From Chloroflexota bacterium (GTDB lineage: Bacteria > Chloroflexota > Anaerolineae > J102), in assembly GCA_013151415.1 (NCBI GenBank), contig JAADII010000125.1:1-49887 (forward strand): a DNA stretch of 49,887 nucleotides, written 5' to 3'. Numbering within the stretch: the first letter of the stretch is position 1; every line of letters starts with the position of its first letter. The notes below the pieces were generated by a model that was not told where the DNA came from, did not search any database, and saw only the letters and a program-made list of their open reading frames with translations. Positions 17,710-25,705 of the stretch are shown here, in pieces. The position numbers and the translations under genes were made by a program.

Positions 17710-18453
17710 CTATCGCCCGCCCAGAAATGCGCGACGCACTTCAGGGTTGGCGAGCAGTTCTTGCGACGGGCCTTCATAGGTGTTTTGACCCAATTCCAGC
17801 ACATATCCCCGATGGCTAAATTCCAGCCCTTGCCGGGCGTTTTGCTCGATCATGAGCACCGTCAGACCGATCTCCTCGTTCAAACGCCGGATATTCTGAA
17901 AAATCATGCGGGTGATCAGGGGAGCGAGACCCGCGCTGGGTTCATCCATGAGCACCATCTTTGGCTCCAATAGCAAAGCGCGCCCGATCTCCAACATGCG
18001 TTGTTCACCGCCCGACATTGTTCCCGCCATCTGGTCTTTGCGTTCGGCCAACCGCGGAAACAGATCGAACACATATTCGATGCGCTCCTTGATGCGCTGT
18101 TTGTCTCGTTCTAGATACAACCCCATTTCCAGATTTTCCATCACCGTCATCTGCGGAAACACACTGCGCAATTGGGGCACAATAGCAATGCCAGACTTGA
18201 GTATGGCCTGGGGTCGCCAATTGGTGATCTCTTGATGATCGAATTGAATGCGCCCTTTGCGCACCTTGAGCAAGCCATAAATGGTTTTGAACACGGTGGA
18301 CTTGCCCGCGCCGTTAGGCCCGATGACGCACACGATCTCACCGGGATTCACATGCAGGCTCACGCCTTTCAAAATATCGAAATCCTGATAGCCCGCATAG
18401 ACCTTTTCCACGCGCAGTAGCGCGTCGCCGTTGATTTGCATTGGATCGGACAT
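17710..18453 (-). CDS. livF: Branched-chain amino acid ABC transporter ATP-binding protein LivF
   Basis: 247 residues. Walker A GPNGAGKST (about 43-51), the ABC signature MSGGEQRMLEIGRAL (about 145-159) and Walker B MVLMDEPSAGLAP (about 165-177) are intact. The start MSDPMQINGDALLRVEKVYAGY fits the family. LivF forms the cytoplasmic ATPase dimer with LivG that powers uptake of leucine, isoleucine and valine or similar substrates. It is the last gene of the liv run, about 105 bases after livG. Confidence 0.93.
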   Translation of the reverse strand: MSDPMQINGDALLRVEKVYAGYQDFDILKGVSLHVNPGEIVCVIGPNGAGKSTVFKTIYGLLKVRKGRIQFDHQEITNWRPQAILKSGIAIVPQLRSVFPQMTVMENLEMGLYLERDKQRIKERIEYVFDLFPRLAERKDQMAGTMSGGEQRMLEIGRALLLEPKMVLMDEPSAGLAPLITRMIFQNIRRLNEEIGLTVLMIEQNARQGLEFSHRGYVLELGQNTYEGPSQELLANPEVRRAFLGGR

Positions 18454-18558
18454 GGAGTCGAAATTCGAGATGGAAGGGGTTGAATCGAGTTGGTTTTGAT
18501 ATGGGAAAAAGCAAAGGGGGATGAAGATGTCGGGCTAAGCGCTTCTTCGACCGCGGCG

Positions 18559-19311
18559 CTACGCGCCGAAATATGCTTCGATGACCGCTTCATTATTCAT
18601 AATGGACTGCGGATCACCTTCGGCCAGCAACTCGCCAAAATTAAGGACATAAACGCGCTCGCACATATCGGCGATGAATTCAATGTTATGCTCCACCAAC
18701 AAGAACGCCTTGCCTTGCTCGCGATTGAGCGCGCGAATGCGGTCTTTGATGGTTTCGATCAGGGTGGGGTTGACCCCTGAAGTCGCTTCATCGAGCAGGA
18801 GCAAATCCGGGTCGGGCATCAATGCCATGCCAATCTCCAGCAATCGTCGCTGGCCGCCCGAAAGGCGCCCGGCCAATTCATGTTTGAGATGGCCCAACAT
18901 GAGAAAATCCAACAATTCGTGGGCGCGGCGTTCGGTGTCAGGATGGCTGGGGCGCAGCATTTGCAACAAGCCTTCGCCGCGCCATTGACGACTAATGAGC
19001 ATGTTTTCCAACACGGTCATCTTCCGATACACGCGAATGACCTGAAATGTGCGCGACATGCCCATGCGAGCAACCTGAAAAGGCTTGCGCCGAGTGATAT
19101 CCTTGCCCTTGAAAATCACTTTGCCTTCGTCGATGGGCAACAGTCGGCTCAAGCAATTGAACAATGTGGTCTTGCCGCTGCCGTTTGGGCCAATAAGCCC
19201 CACGATTTCACCGGGCCGGATGGCGAGATCGACCTGATGCACCGCAGTGAGGCCGCCGAAACGCTTGGTGATCTTATGACCTTCGAGCAAATAGGGAGAA
19301 GCTGTGTTCAT
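18559..19311 (-). CDS. livG: Branched-chain amino acid ABC transporter ATP-binding protein LivG
   Basis: 250 residues. Walker A GPNGSGKTT (about 40-48), signature LSGGQRRLLEIGMAL and Walker B LLLLDEATSGVNP are present. The D-loop region TSGVNP is LivG-like. The ATG overlaps the livM stop by 4 bases (ATGA), and GGAGGAGAG lies directly upstream, so translation is probably coupled. It pairs with LivF in the HAAT-type importer. Confidence 0.93.
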   Translation of the reverse strand: MNTASPYLLEGHKITKRFGGLTAVHQVDLAIRPGEIVGLIGPNGSGKTTLFNCLSRLLPIDEGKVIFKGKDITRRKPFQVARMGMSRTFQVIRVYRKMTVLENMLISRQWRGEGLLQMLRPSHPDTERRAHELLDFLMLGHLKHELAGRLSGGQRRLLEIGMALMPDPDLLLLDEATSGVNPTLIETIKDRIRALNREQGKAFLLVEHNIEFIADMCERVYVLNFGELLAEGDPQSIMNNEAVIEAYFGA

Positions 19312-20339
19312 GCTCTCTCCTCCATGGTGCGTTCGCCGCGATTGAATCCCCGAGACAATAACCGCCCCAATGATGTGCTGGACCGGTCGCCCAAGGTGCC
19401 AATAATGCCTTCGGGCACAAAGAGAACAATGAAGATGAGCAGCACGCCTAAGATGAACAGGTGGAGGTTATAGAAATTAGCCCACACCAAATCCTGAAGC
19501 ATATACAAAATGAAAGCGCCTAAAGGCGGCCCCCACACCGTGCCCAAACCGCCTAACATGCTCGACATGACCATTTCCACGGTGCGTTGTTCGATGAAAA
19601 CCACATCGGGATCGATGTAAGTGTTTTGAAAAGCCCAAAATGCCCCGGCCACGCCCGTGAAAAAGGCGGCGATCATAAAGGCGATGATTTTGTGTCGGGT
19701 TGTGTCGATGCCGCGCATTTCCGCGCCCACCTCATCTTCGCGAATGGCCAGCAGGCTGTGACCAAACTCGCTGCGACGAATCCACCACATGAGCGCCACC
19801 ACCACGCCCATAAAAATGAGCATGAAATAATAGTCGCGCGTGCGGTTCAATACAGGCGGCAGATCAAGGCCCTCGCCCCCGCCCGTAAACGGCTTGAGCA
19901 GACGAATGATCTCTCGCATGGCCACAAAAGTGCCCAACATGGCGATGGAAAAATAAGGCCCTTTCAAGCGCAATGTGGGCACGCCGATAAGAAGCGCGAA
20001 AACCATCGCACCCAAACCGGCCAGGGGCAGAGCCTGCCAAAAACCGAGCTGAGGCGAAAATAAAATGTAATCGGGCACAACCGTGACCAAAATGCCCATT
20101 AGATAGGCGCCAATGCCGAAAAACACCGCGTGTCCAAAGTCGACATACCCCGTCATGCCGCCGATGAGGTTCCAGTTGGATGATACGGTGATCAGCATGA
20201 ACAATTGAGTGGCGGTGAGCAAGGCCGCGCCGGACGGGGTGAGCAACGGGTATAACGCCAAAATGGCGATAAGCGTCAGCCAGCTATAGATGCCGCCATT
20301 TGCACTGATAAGTCGCCAAACTCTTCTCAGAAAACCCAT
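19308..20339 (-). CDS. livM: Branched-chain amino acid ABC transporter permease LivM
   Basis: The start at 20339 (MGFLRRVWRLISANGG) follows GGAGGTGG with the livH stop one base upstream, so the longer open frame that would run into livH is not used. 343 residues, about 10 hydrophobic helices. The motif GYVDFGHAVFFGIGAYLMG and the EAA-type loop REDEVGAEMRGIDTTRHKI are LivM hallmarks. It forms the membrane channel with LivH. Confidence 0.93.
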   Translation of the reverse strand: MGFLRRVWRLISANGGIYSWLTLIAILALYPLLTPSGAALLTATQLFMLITVSSNWNLIGGMTGYVDFGHAVFFGIGAYLMGILVTVVPDYILFSPQLGFWQALPLAGLGAMVFALLIGVPTLRLKGPYFSIAMLGTFVAMREIIRLLKPFTGGGEGLDLPPVLNRTRDYYFMLIFMGVVVALMWWIRRSEFGHSLLAIREDEVGAEMRGIDTTRHKIIAFMIAAFFTGVAGAFWAFQNTYIDPDVVFIEQRTVEMVMSSMLGGLGTVWGPPLGAFILYMLQDLVWANFYNLHLFILGVLLIFIVLFVPEGIIGTLGDRSSTSLGRLLSRGFNRGERTMEERA

Positions 20340-20340
20340 C

Positions 20341-21225
20341 TCATTCCACCTCCATCGGACGCAAACCCTGCAACAAACCCTGGGGCCGCAAAATGAGCAC
20401 CAGAACCAGCAAAACGAAGCTGGCGGCAATGCCCACATTCGTGCCTACGCCAGGAACGAATGTGGCCAAAAGGGTCTCTACAAGACCCAACACCATGCCG
20501 CCCAACAACGCGCCCGGTATGCGTCCCAGACCGCCCAAAGCCGTAATGGTGAAGGCCTTGAGGGTGAAAGGCGGGCCCATGAAGGGAAAAATTGGCGCCA
20601 CCGGGCTGATCATGGCTCCGGCCGCGGCCGTCAGCGCGATAGCGATGCCAAAGGTGATGGCGTACACCCGCCCCACCTCGACGCCCACAATGCGGGCTGC
20701 ATTTTTGTTTTGCGCCGCGGCGCGAATAGAGCGCCCTAAACGCGTGCGCTGCAAAAACACATGCAAGGCGAACATGATCAATAACGCCAGCCCCAAAATC
20801 ATGGTCTTGACAATGGGCACGGTCATGCCAAGGATGTTGAAAGAACCATTATACGAGACGGGCACCGTACGCGGATCGGCTGTGAAAATCACATTGAAAA
20901 GATTGGCCAAAGCAATGGAAAGGCCAAACGTCACCAACAAAGAGATGAGATGAGGACGCTCAACCACGCGGTTGATCAAAACGCGTTGCAGCACATAACC
21001 CACCCCAAACATCACTGGCATGATAATGGCCAACGACAGAAAGGGATCAATGCCGAAGACCCGAAACAACACCCACGCCCCATAAGCGCCGATCATGAGA
21101 AACTCACCATGGGCCAGATTAATAACGCCCATAACGCCCCAAATAATGGAGAAACCCAACACCATGACGGCGTAATAACCTCCGAGCAAGATGCCGTTGA
21201 ACAGAGCTTGTAATAGAAGTTCCAT
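20341..21225 (-). CDS. livH: Branched-chain amino acid ABC transporter permease LivH
   Basis: The start at 21225 (MELLLQALFNGILLGGYYA) is the normal LivH N-terminus. An in-frame extension upstream runs through the stem-loop and the livJ stop and is unlikely. 294 residues. GVINLAHGEFLMIGAY (about 39-54) and GLGRIPGALLGG are family motifs. It is the second permease of the importer. The gene follows livJ after a 71-base gap containing a stem-loop. Confidence 0.93.
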   Translation of the reverse strand: MELLLQALFNGILLGGYYAVMVLGFSIIWGVMGVINLAHGEFLMIGAYGAWVLFRVFGIDPFLSLAIIMPVMFGVGYVLQRVLINRVVERPHLISLLVTFGLSIALANLFNVIFTADPRTVPVSYNGSFNILGMTVPIVKTMILGLALLIMFALHVFLQRTRLGRSIRAAAQNKNAARIVGVEVGRVYAITFGIAIALTAAAGAMISPVAPIFPFMGPPFTLKAFTITALGGLGRIPGALLGGMVLGLVETLLATFVPGVGTNVGIAASFVLLVLVLILRPQGLLQGLRPMEVE

Positions 21226-21248
21226 GCGTCTTTCGAGAGGGAGGAAGG

Positions 21249-21285
21249 AAGCGCGTCGGGGCGAGGCCTTCATCCCGACGCGCTT
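21249..21285 (-). other. Stem-loop between livJ and livH
   Basis: AAGCGCGTCGGG (21249-21260) pairs perfectly with CCCGACGCGCTT (21274-21285) across a 13-base loop. It begins 12 bases after the livJ stop. There is no T-run on the minus strand, so it is more likely an mRNA 3'-end stabilizer or partial attenuator that keeps binding protein in excess over permease. Confidence 0.65.
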
Positions 21286-21296
21286 CAGAATAAGAC

Positions 21297-22535
21297 TTAG
21301 CGCTGATCCCAAGGCGGCATGGGATAAATCAGGTCCGCCTGTTTGGCCGATTCTGGCGCAATGACGACGATGTCGCCATCCTGGATCTGAATGGCGCCCA
21401 TAGGCTTGCCCGCGTTCTTGCCGGTCTCATCAAATTTGATGGGCCCGTAGAAGGTGACCACATCCATCGCGTTCAGGGCTTCGCGCACCTTGTCGGTGTC
21501 CAAAGAGCCCGCGTTTTCGATGGCGATCTGCAAAGCCAGGGCCGCGGCCGTGGATTCAGCGGCCTGATAGGTGGGCTCTTCACCCCATTTCTTTTCGAAC
21601 CGCTGTGCATATTCTTCGGCCGTGCCGAAATATTCGTCCTTGTAACTCATGGTGCGGTCCCATTGGGTGGGGCCAATCACATAATCCGCGTCCGCGCCCA
21701 ACTCTTTCACCAGCTTGGGGTTGCTAGGCCCAACCGTGATGATCATGGCCTTGGGCGTGAAGTTAAGTTCTTTGGCCGAACGAATGAAGAGCAATGCGTC
21801 GTTAAAATGGCCTCCGCCCACGAACACATCGGGATTCAAATCCTTGAATTTGCTCATGATGCCGCTCACATCGGCCACATCCTTAGGATAGGTCTCGACG
21901 GCCAACACCTCCAGGCCATATTCTTTGGCCCATTTTTGCGCGCCTTCGGCCACGCTGGTGGGGAACGCCGTGTCCTCATAGGCGATAACCACGCTCTTGG
22001 CGCCGGCATCGGCCACGGCCTTCAAACCCGATTCGGTGTAATTGCCAGCCGGGGTGAGCACAGCAAACAGGTTCTTGAACCCGCGTACGAACAACGATTC
22101 GGAAGCGCCGTTCCCCTCCACCATGATCATATTATACTTCTCGGAAATGGCGCTGGCGCTCTTGGTGAGACCGGAGCTATAAGGGCCGAGCAAAAAGTGC
22201 ACTTTATCTTCGGTGATGAGCTTTTCGGTCAACTTCGCGGCCGTGTCAGGATCGCCTTCGTCGTCGTACATAATAAGCTTCACTTTATAGCGCTCATCGC
22301 CGACCTTGATGCCGCCATATTCATTGTTGACCCACTCTTCCCAAAGCAGATAGCCCTTGCGGGTGTCGCCACCCTCACGCGCGTATTTGCCTGTTTCACT
22401 TACGGCCGCGCCAATGAGGATGACCTTCTCCTCTTCACCGCCCGCCGGCGCCTCACCACCGCCGGGCACAGCACATGCGGCCAACACCCCGCCCAAAATG
22501 GCGAGAATCGCGATCAATGTTAAAATCTTGTTCAT
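21297..22535 (-). CDS. livJ: Branched-chain amino acid ABC transporter substrate-binding lipoprotein
   Basis: 412 residues. A lipoprotein signal peptide ends in the lipobox VLAAC with Cys21, followed by a G/A/E-rich linker. The mature part is a type-I periplasmic binding fold starting VILIGAAVSETGKYAREG, the normal Leu/Ile/Val-binding pattern. AAGGAGG lies 7 bases before the ATG. As a lipoprotein it would be anchored outside the cytoplasmic membrane and deliver ligand to LivHM. The ligand may be branched-chain amino acids, but amides or urea are also possible for this family. Confidence 0.92.
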   Translation of the reverse strand: MNKILTLIAILAILGGVLAACAVPGGGEAPAGGEEEKVILIGAAVSETGKYAREGGDTRKGYLLWEEWVNNEYGGIKVGDERYKVKLIMYDDEGDPDTAAKLTEKLITEDKVHFLLGPYSSGLTKSASAISEKYNMIMVEGNGASESLFVRGFKNLFAVLTPAGNYTESGLKAVADAGAKSVVIAYEDTAFPTSVAEGAQKWAKEYGLEVLAVETYPKDVADVSGIMSKFKDLNPDVFVGGGHFNDALLFIRSAKELNFTPKAMIITVGPSNPKLVKELGADADYVIGPTQWDRTMSYKDEYFGTAEEYAQRFEKKWGEEPTYQAAESTAAALALQIAIENAGSLDTDKVREALNAMDVVTFYGPIKFDETGKNAGKPMGAIQIQDGDIVVIAPESAKQADLIYPMPPWDQR

Positions 22536-22602
22536 GAATCAACCTCCTTGGACGAAAAGAGTGAATAAACCAGGATCTCAACAGATGCGAGAGCGAGAAT
22601 CG

Positions 22603-22641
22603 AAAAACCGCCGGTGTCCGAAAAGGCGTTCGCGGCGGCTA
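22603..22641 (-). promoter_or_regulatory. Terminator-like hairpin in the livJ leader (possible attenuator)
   Basis: On the minus strand CCGCCG (plus 22633-22638) pairs with CGGCGG (plus 22608-22613) across a 19-base loop, and flanking bases extend the stem. It is followed at once by five T residues (plus 22603-22607). It lies about 70 bases before the livJ ATG and inside the predicted transcript, where a terminator makes sense only if conditional. A second hairpin, GGCTC-TTGT-GAGCC (plus 22683-22696), is upstream. Confidence 0.55.
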
Positions 22642-22770
22642 TGGCAACCCGTTTTTTGAACTCTTCATTATTTTGTTCGCTCAGGCTCACAAGAGCCCGA
22701 CCATGCTGGCAACGCCATTAAGTATGTTTTTTCGAGAACAACATCCAAGGAGGCGGCGAAGTCAGTCGAT

Positions 22771-22799
22771 AGTTTAAGGTCTTGGCGCGAAATTGTCAA
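22771..22799 (-). promoter_or_regulatory. Predicted sigma70 promoter of the liv operon
   Basis: On the minus strand a perfect TTGACA (plus 22794-22799), a 17-base spacer and TAAACT (plus 22771-22776). Start would be near 22764, giving a leader of roughly 230 bases. Confidence 0.6.
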
Positions 22800-23057
22800 T
22801 TCGAGAAAGAAGCGTTTGGGGCGAATCTGATCTTCGGTTATGAAAGCGCGAAAAGCCCGGTGTGGCGCGCGTTGTCGCCGCTTCGCGTAGTCAGCGACGG
22901 GATCACATCCACCACCCCAAAACGCCCCTCCGCGCCCACAAAAAATTCGAGCCGCGCTCCACGCTATTCAGGCCGACATCAACCTGACATCGCGACGACG
23001 ACCAATCACTATGCGAAGCAAGCCGGCAACCCATGCAAACCCATAGAGCCGCAGCCC

Positions 23058-24215
23058 TTAAGCGCGCATTTGCTGGCGCCGACGCCAAAGCGCGTCGAAC
23101 TGACCCTTGGGATCCAAACGATACTCGTCGACATCCACATCGAGTTTGGGAAAACTTTTGCGCCTCGCACTATGCAAACCCTTGACCAGCTCCTTCTCTC
23201 GCCCGTCTCCGCGCACCAACCCCGTAAACCGACGCCACAATGAACGATCATATGGCGGCTCATGCCAACGATTTTCAGGAATGTCGGCCCAACGCCAAAG
23301 CCACAGTTCAGGACACTCGCGCTCGCGCGCCAGAGCCAACACATCGGCCAAAAACGCCGCCCCCTCCTCTTCCGAAGCATAATAGATGCCATCGCGCGCC
23401 ACCGAATGCTCACCCGGGGCGGTCGTCGGCAATCCTGCAAGATAGATGGATGGCGGCTCTTCGGCCAACGCCGCAAAAAGATCAATGGCGAACGCGATCC
23501 AATAAGCGCTTAGAGGCAAACGCCGCCGATCACTGGCGAACGCCGCCACGCTCAAGCAGGGCCGCCCTCCCCTGGCTTTCACCTCATCCGGCCAAATCGC
23601 GGCCGCGCTCTCCAGTGAATCCAGCGCCAGCAAAAACGCCACCGACTGCGCAGGGGCCTTCTGGCGCAATAAAGCCATGCTCTCGGCCAGCCACGCCAAA
23701 CCCTTTTCAGGGGAAAGCGCGGCGGCCAGACGACCAAAACCAGGCAGCGGCTCCCAACTGTGCAGCGCCGGATGCTTGCCAAATTGGGCCGCCAATTCGT
23801 TTAACAGCGCCTCGCGCGCGGCCAACATGCGCTCATCGATAAATGGATGCCGCAATCGCCCCCAGCGCACGCGCCGTTGGTTGACAATCAGCGGCCACAC
23901 AGGCGGCAACGGCGCTGGATTGAGGCCCCAATCAGGCCACCAAAGCGCGCCATCCCACATGCCCGTCCAAAGCCCGGCCTGCACGCACAAGCCCTGCTCA
24001 TGAGCAATATCGAGAAAATGCGCCAATGCATCGAGCGCCCTTGTCTCGATGCGTTCGATCTCCGGTTGGAAATCGGCCCAAAAGAGAGGCGCGCGCACAG
24101 CCTGGAAACCCAAGGCGGCAATATGAGCCAGCTCATCCTTGATTTCCGCCGGATCAAACGAGCGCCAAAGCGATGCTCCGGTGAGACGTGGAAGATAACC
24201 AATGCCAAGAAGCAT
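23058..24215 (-). CDS. Divergent TIM-barrel glycoside-hydrolase-like protein
   Basis: 385 residues, no signal peptide. The N-terminus MLLGIGYLPRLTGASLWRSFDPAEIKD... (first part only) with AALGFQAVRAPLFWADFQP (about 33-51) resembles clan GH-A enzymes, in which a barrel strand ends in a phase like VRxxxxWxxFQP. LDIAHEQGLCVQAGLWTGMWDG also fits. The catalytic Asn-Glu expected after strand 4 reads SWEPLPGFGR, and no clear nucleophile Glu is evident later, so activity is doubtful. It is alone, upstream of the liv promoter region. The family call is by fold pattern only. Confidence 0.5.
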   Translation of the reverse strand: MLLGIGYLPRLTGASLWRSFDPAEIKDELAHIAALGFQAVRAPLFWADFQPEIERIETRALDALAHFLDIAHEQGLCVQAGLWTGMWDGALWWPDWGLNPAPLPPVWPLIVNQRRVRWGRLRHPFIDERMLAAREALLNELAAQFGKHPALHSWEPLPGFGRLAAALSPEKGLAWLAESMALLRQKAPAQSVAFLLALDSLESAAAIWPDEVKARGGRPCLSVAAFASDRRRLPLSAYWIAFAIDLFAALAEEPPSIYLAGLPTTAPGEHSVARDGIYYASEEEGAAFLADVLALARERECPELWLWRWADIPENRWHEPPYDRSLWRRFTGLVRGDGREKELVKGLHSARRKSFPKLDVDVDEYRLDPKGQFDALWRRRQQMRA

Positions 24216-24551
24216 GAAACAGGAGAAAGCAAAAATGCAAAGGGGCTTGGATGAAGCGATGAAATGGCGTCTTGGTCGAACCGGCGCGCGGCATCCCGTC
24301 CGCGAACGTCATCGACCACTAATGATGGCCGTTATCATACCGTTGGTCGCCTTTATAGCCAAGCTCAAGGATGAGCGCATGGACCCTGAGCGCAAGCGCA
24401 ACAGAGCGCAGCTTGCCTCATGCGCTCTTTAGGGCGCGGGGCCAACGCGACCATATGGGCATTGGCGCTCTCCAGACGCGGAAACGCCCCGATAAATCGA
24501 TCTTTATCGGGACGATCCACAAAAGGAGGCAGTGTGTAAGTCTCTCGTCCG
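24216..24551. other. Intergenic region between phasin and hydrolase genes
   Basis: No gene in these 336 bases. CCCGATAAA (24488-24496) pairs with TTTATCGGG (24503-24511) across a 6-base loop, 41 bases after the phasin stop, and may be its terminator although no T-run follows. GAGCGCATG (24373-24381) pairs with CATGCGCTC (24418-24426) as a second, longer-range inverted repeat. Confidence 0.5.
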
Positions 24552-24971
24552 TTACGATGTCTTCTGAGAACCCAATTTCTTGTCCAGCGCGCTCACTTTC
24601 TGAGACAGCTTTGCGACCTGCTTATTCAATTCTTCGATGTCGCTGCGGCTGGGAATGTTCATCTTCTGCAACACGGCTTCGATGCGCTGGTCCAAAACGC
24701 CCTCGAAGCGGCTTTCAACTTTCTCGGTGCCTTCTTTGCCGCGATTCAACAGTTCATCCAACTTCTTGCGGCTTTCCTTCTCAGCGGCTTCTCCTTTTTC
24801 GATCAGAAGATCAACAATGTGCTCGACTTCCTCTTTCCCCAACGAAATCGCGCCCAACCCGGCCAAAACCGCGGTGTGCGCCACTTTGACGACGGGGTTC
24901 TTGCCATTGCCATTACCGTTGCTGGCGACGACCTGTTCGACTTGCATTTCTTTTTTGGTGGCGGTAGCCAT
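24552..24971 (-). CDS. Phasin-family / PHA granule-associated protein
   Basis: 139 residues: a polar Asn/Gly stretch near 17-25, a short hydrophobic helix VAHTAVLAGLGAISLGKEEV (about 30-49), then a long charged amphipathic helix (about 50-105) and a coiled coil SDIEELNKQVAKLSQKVSAL (about 110-129). This layout is that of PhaI/PhaF-type phasins, which coat polyhydroxyalkanoate granules. A poly-acyl-ester role would suit the nearby MaoC-type hydratases. No PHA synthase is in the window. The promoter carries a palindromic operator. Confidence 0.75.
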   Translation of the reverse strand: MATATKKEMQVEQVVASNGNGNGKNPVVKVAHTAVLAGLGAISLGKEEVEHIVDLLIEKGEAAEKESRKKLDELLNRGKEGTEKVESRFEGVLDQRIEAVLQKMNIPSRSDIEELNKQVAKLSQKVSALDKKLGSQKTS

Positions 24972-25022
24972 AATTATGTCCTCCTATCCCTGTGGGATAT
25001 GTATTTTGGAATTTTGAAGTCA

Positions 25023-25037
25023 TGACGCGGTGCGTTA
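25023..25037. promoter_or_regulatory. Second, imperfect operator copy at the phasin promoter
   Basis: TGACGCGGTGCGTTA is an imperfect copy of the perfect site at 25051-25065, with centres 28 bases apart on the DNA. It would lie just downstream of the predicted transcription start. Confidence 0.55.
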
Positions 25038-25046
25038 TACGCCACC

Positions 25047-25075
25047 ATTATGACGCAGTGCGTCAGAAATGTCAA
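25047..25075 (-). promoter_or_regulatory. Phasin promoter with embedded palindromic operator
   Basis: On the minus strand TTGACA (plus 25070-25075), a 17-base spacer and CATAAT (plus 25047-25052). The perfect palindrome TGACGCAGTGCGTCA (plus 25051-25065) fills most of the spacer and touches the -10. This is the usual placement for a repressor site, and its size and symmetry suit a TetR-type protein. No regulator gene is adjacent. Confidence 0.7.
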
Positions 25076-25104
25076 GTCCTAAACATCGATTTTGCATTAG
25101 AGTT

Positions 25105-25527
25105 TCATAAGAGCGCAGCTACAAAATACCCTTTCAATTTGCGATGATTGGATTGATCAACCGCTTCGATCTCGCAGCGCACCAGACGCTGACCATCTTC
25201 CTCCCACTTTTCGGCGACCCAACCCCGAACCGTGATGGCGTCGCCGGGCCGGCTGATGCCAGTGAAACGCACGCCAAATCGCTTTACCTGCTCGGGACGC
25301 ACCCAGTTTGTGATCATCTGTGCGGCGAAGCCCATGATCAACATGCCATGGGCAATGACGCCGCCATGACCTGCATCCACGCCGGCCTGATGCACGGTGT
25401 GAATGGGGTTGAAATCGCCGGAAGCGCCCGAATAGCGCACCAACTGGGTTTCTGTAATGGGCGGTTTGCTCAAAGGGGGCAATGCATCGCCCACCTGAAT
25501 TGCATCGAATTTAGGGGAAACGCTCAT
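25105..25527 (-). CDS. MaoC-like enoyl-CoA hydratase subunit with catalytic motif
   Basis: 140 residues, one hotdog domain. The hydratase motif GDFNPIH (37-43) supplies the catalytic Asp38 and His43 of (R)-specific enoyl-CoA hydratases, and GGVIAHGML (about 55-63) completes the substrate site. AGGAG lies upstream of the ATG. It is one of two adjacent hotdog genes: the preceding one resembles the N-terminal non-catalytic partner. It could hydrate trans-2-enoyl-CoA to (R)-3-hydroxyacyl-CoA, which would feed PHA synthesis or a fatty acid cycle. Confidence 0.88.
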   Translation of the reverse strand: MSVSPKFDAIQVGDALPPLSKPPITETQLVRYSGASGDFNPIHTVHQAGVDAGHGGVIAHGMLIMGFAAQMITNWVRPEQVKRFGVRFTGISRPGDAITVRGWVAEKWEEDGQRLVRCEIEAVDQSNHRKLKGYFVAALL

Positions 25528-25593
25528 GAATATATCTCCTGCCTTGAAGATTGACCGCGGGTTACACGGATTGGCTTTTGTTTGCCTATAGAC

Positions 25594-25660
25594 TATGGGC
25601 GACAGGACGATAGAACGATGGGATTGGCGGCTTTTATCGTCTCATCGTTTCTGTCATCGG
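25594..25660. repeat. Dispersed intergenic repeat, copy B
   Basis: Holds the reverse complement of ACGATGAGACGATAAAA at 25632-25648, plus a loosely matching left arm (ACGATAGAACGATGG at 25607-25621), so this copy can fold on itself. It lies between the two MaoC genes. Confidence 0.5.
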
Positions 25661-25705
25661 TGATGGCGGGCTCGCCCGCCGTTGGACCATGCGGAGCCCT
25701 GCCCT

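Larger units (their letters stand above)
22536..23057. other. livJ leader and promoter region
   Basis: No gene is supported here. The half next to livJ holds a 230-base leader with two hairpins and a promoter (listed separately). A minus-strand mini-ORF of 16 codons, starting MALPAWSGSCEPERTK, lies upstream of the terminator-like hairpin, but no ribosome site supports it. I see nothing in about 22800-23057. Confidence 0.5.

Noticed and set aside
22536-23057. Known riboswitch (T-box or ykkC type) in the livJ leader
   Set aside because: The T-box signature (GGUGG region) and ykkC conserved strings are not seen, so no class is claimed.
24488-24511. Perfect 9-bp hairpin after the phasin gene as a definite intrinsic terminator
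   Set aside because: No T-run follows on the minus strand, so it is recorded only as an intergenic hairpin.
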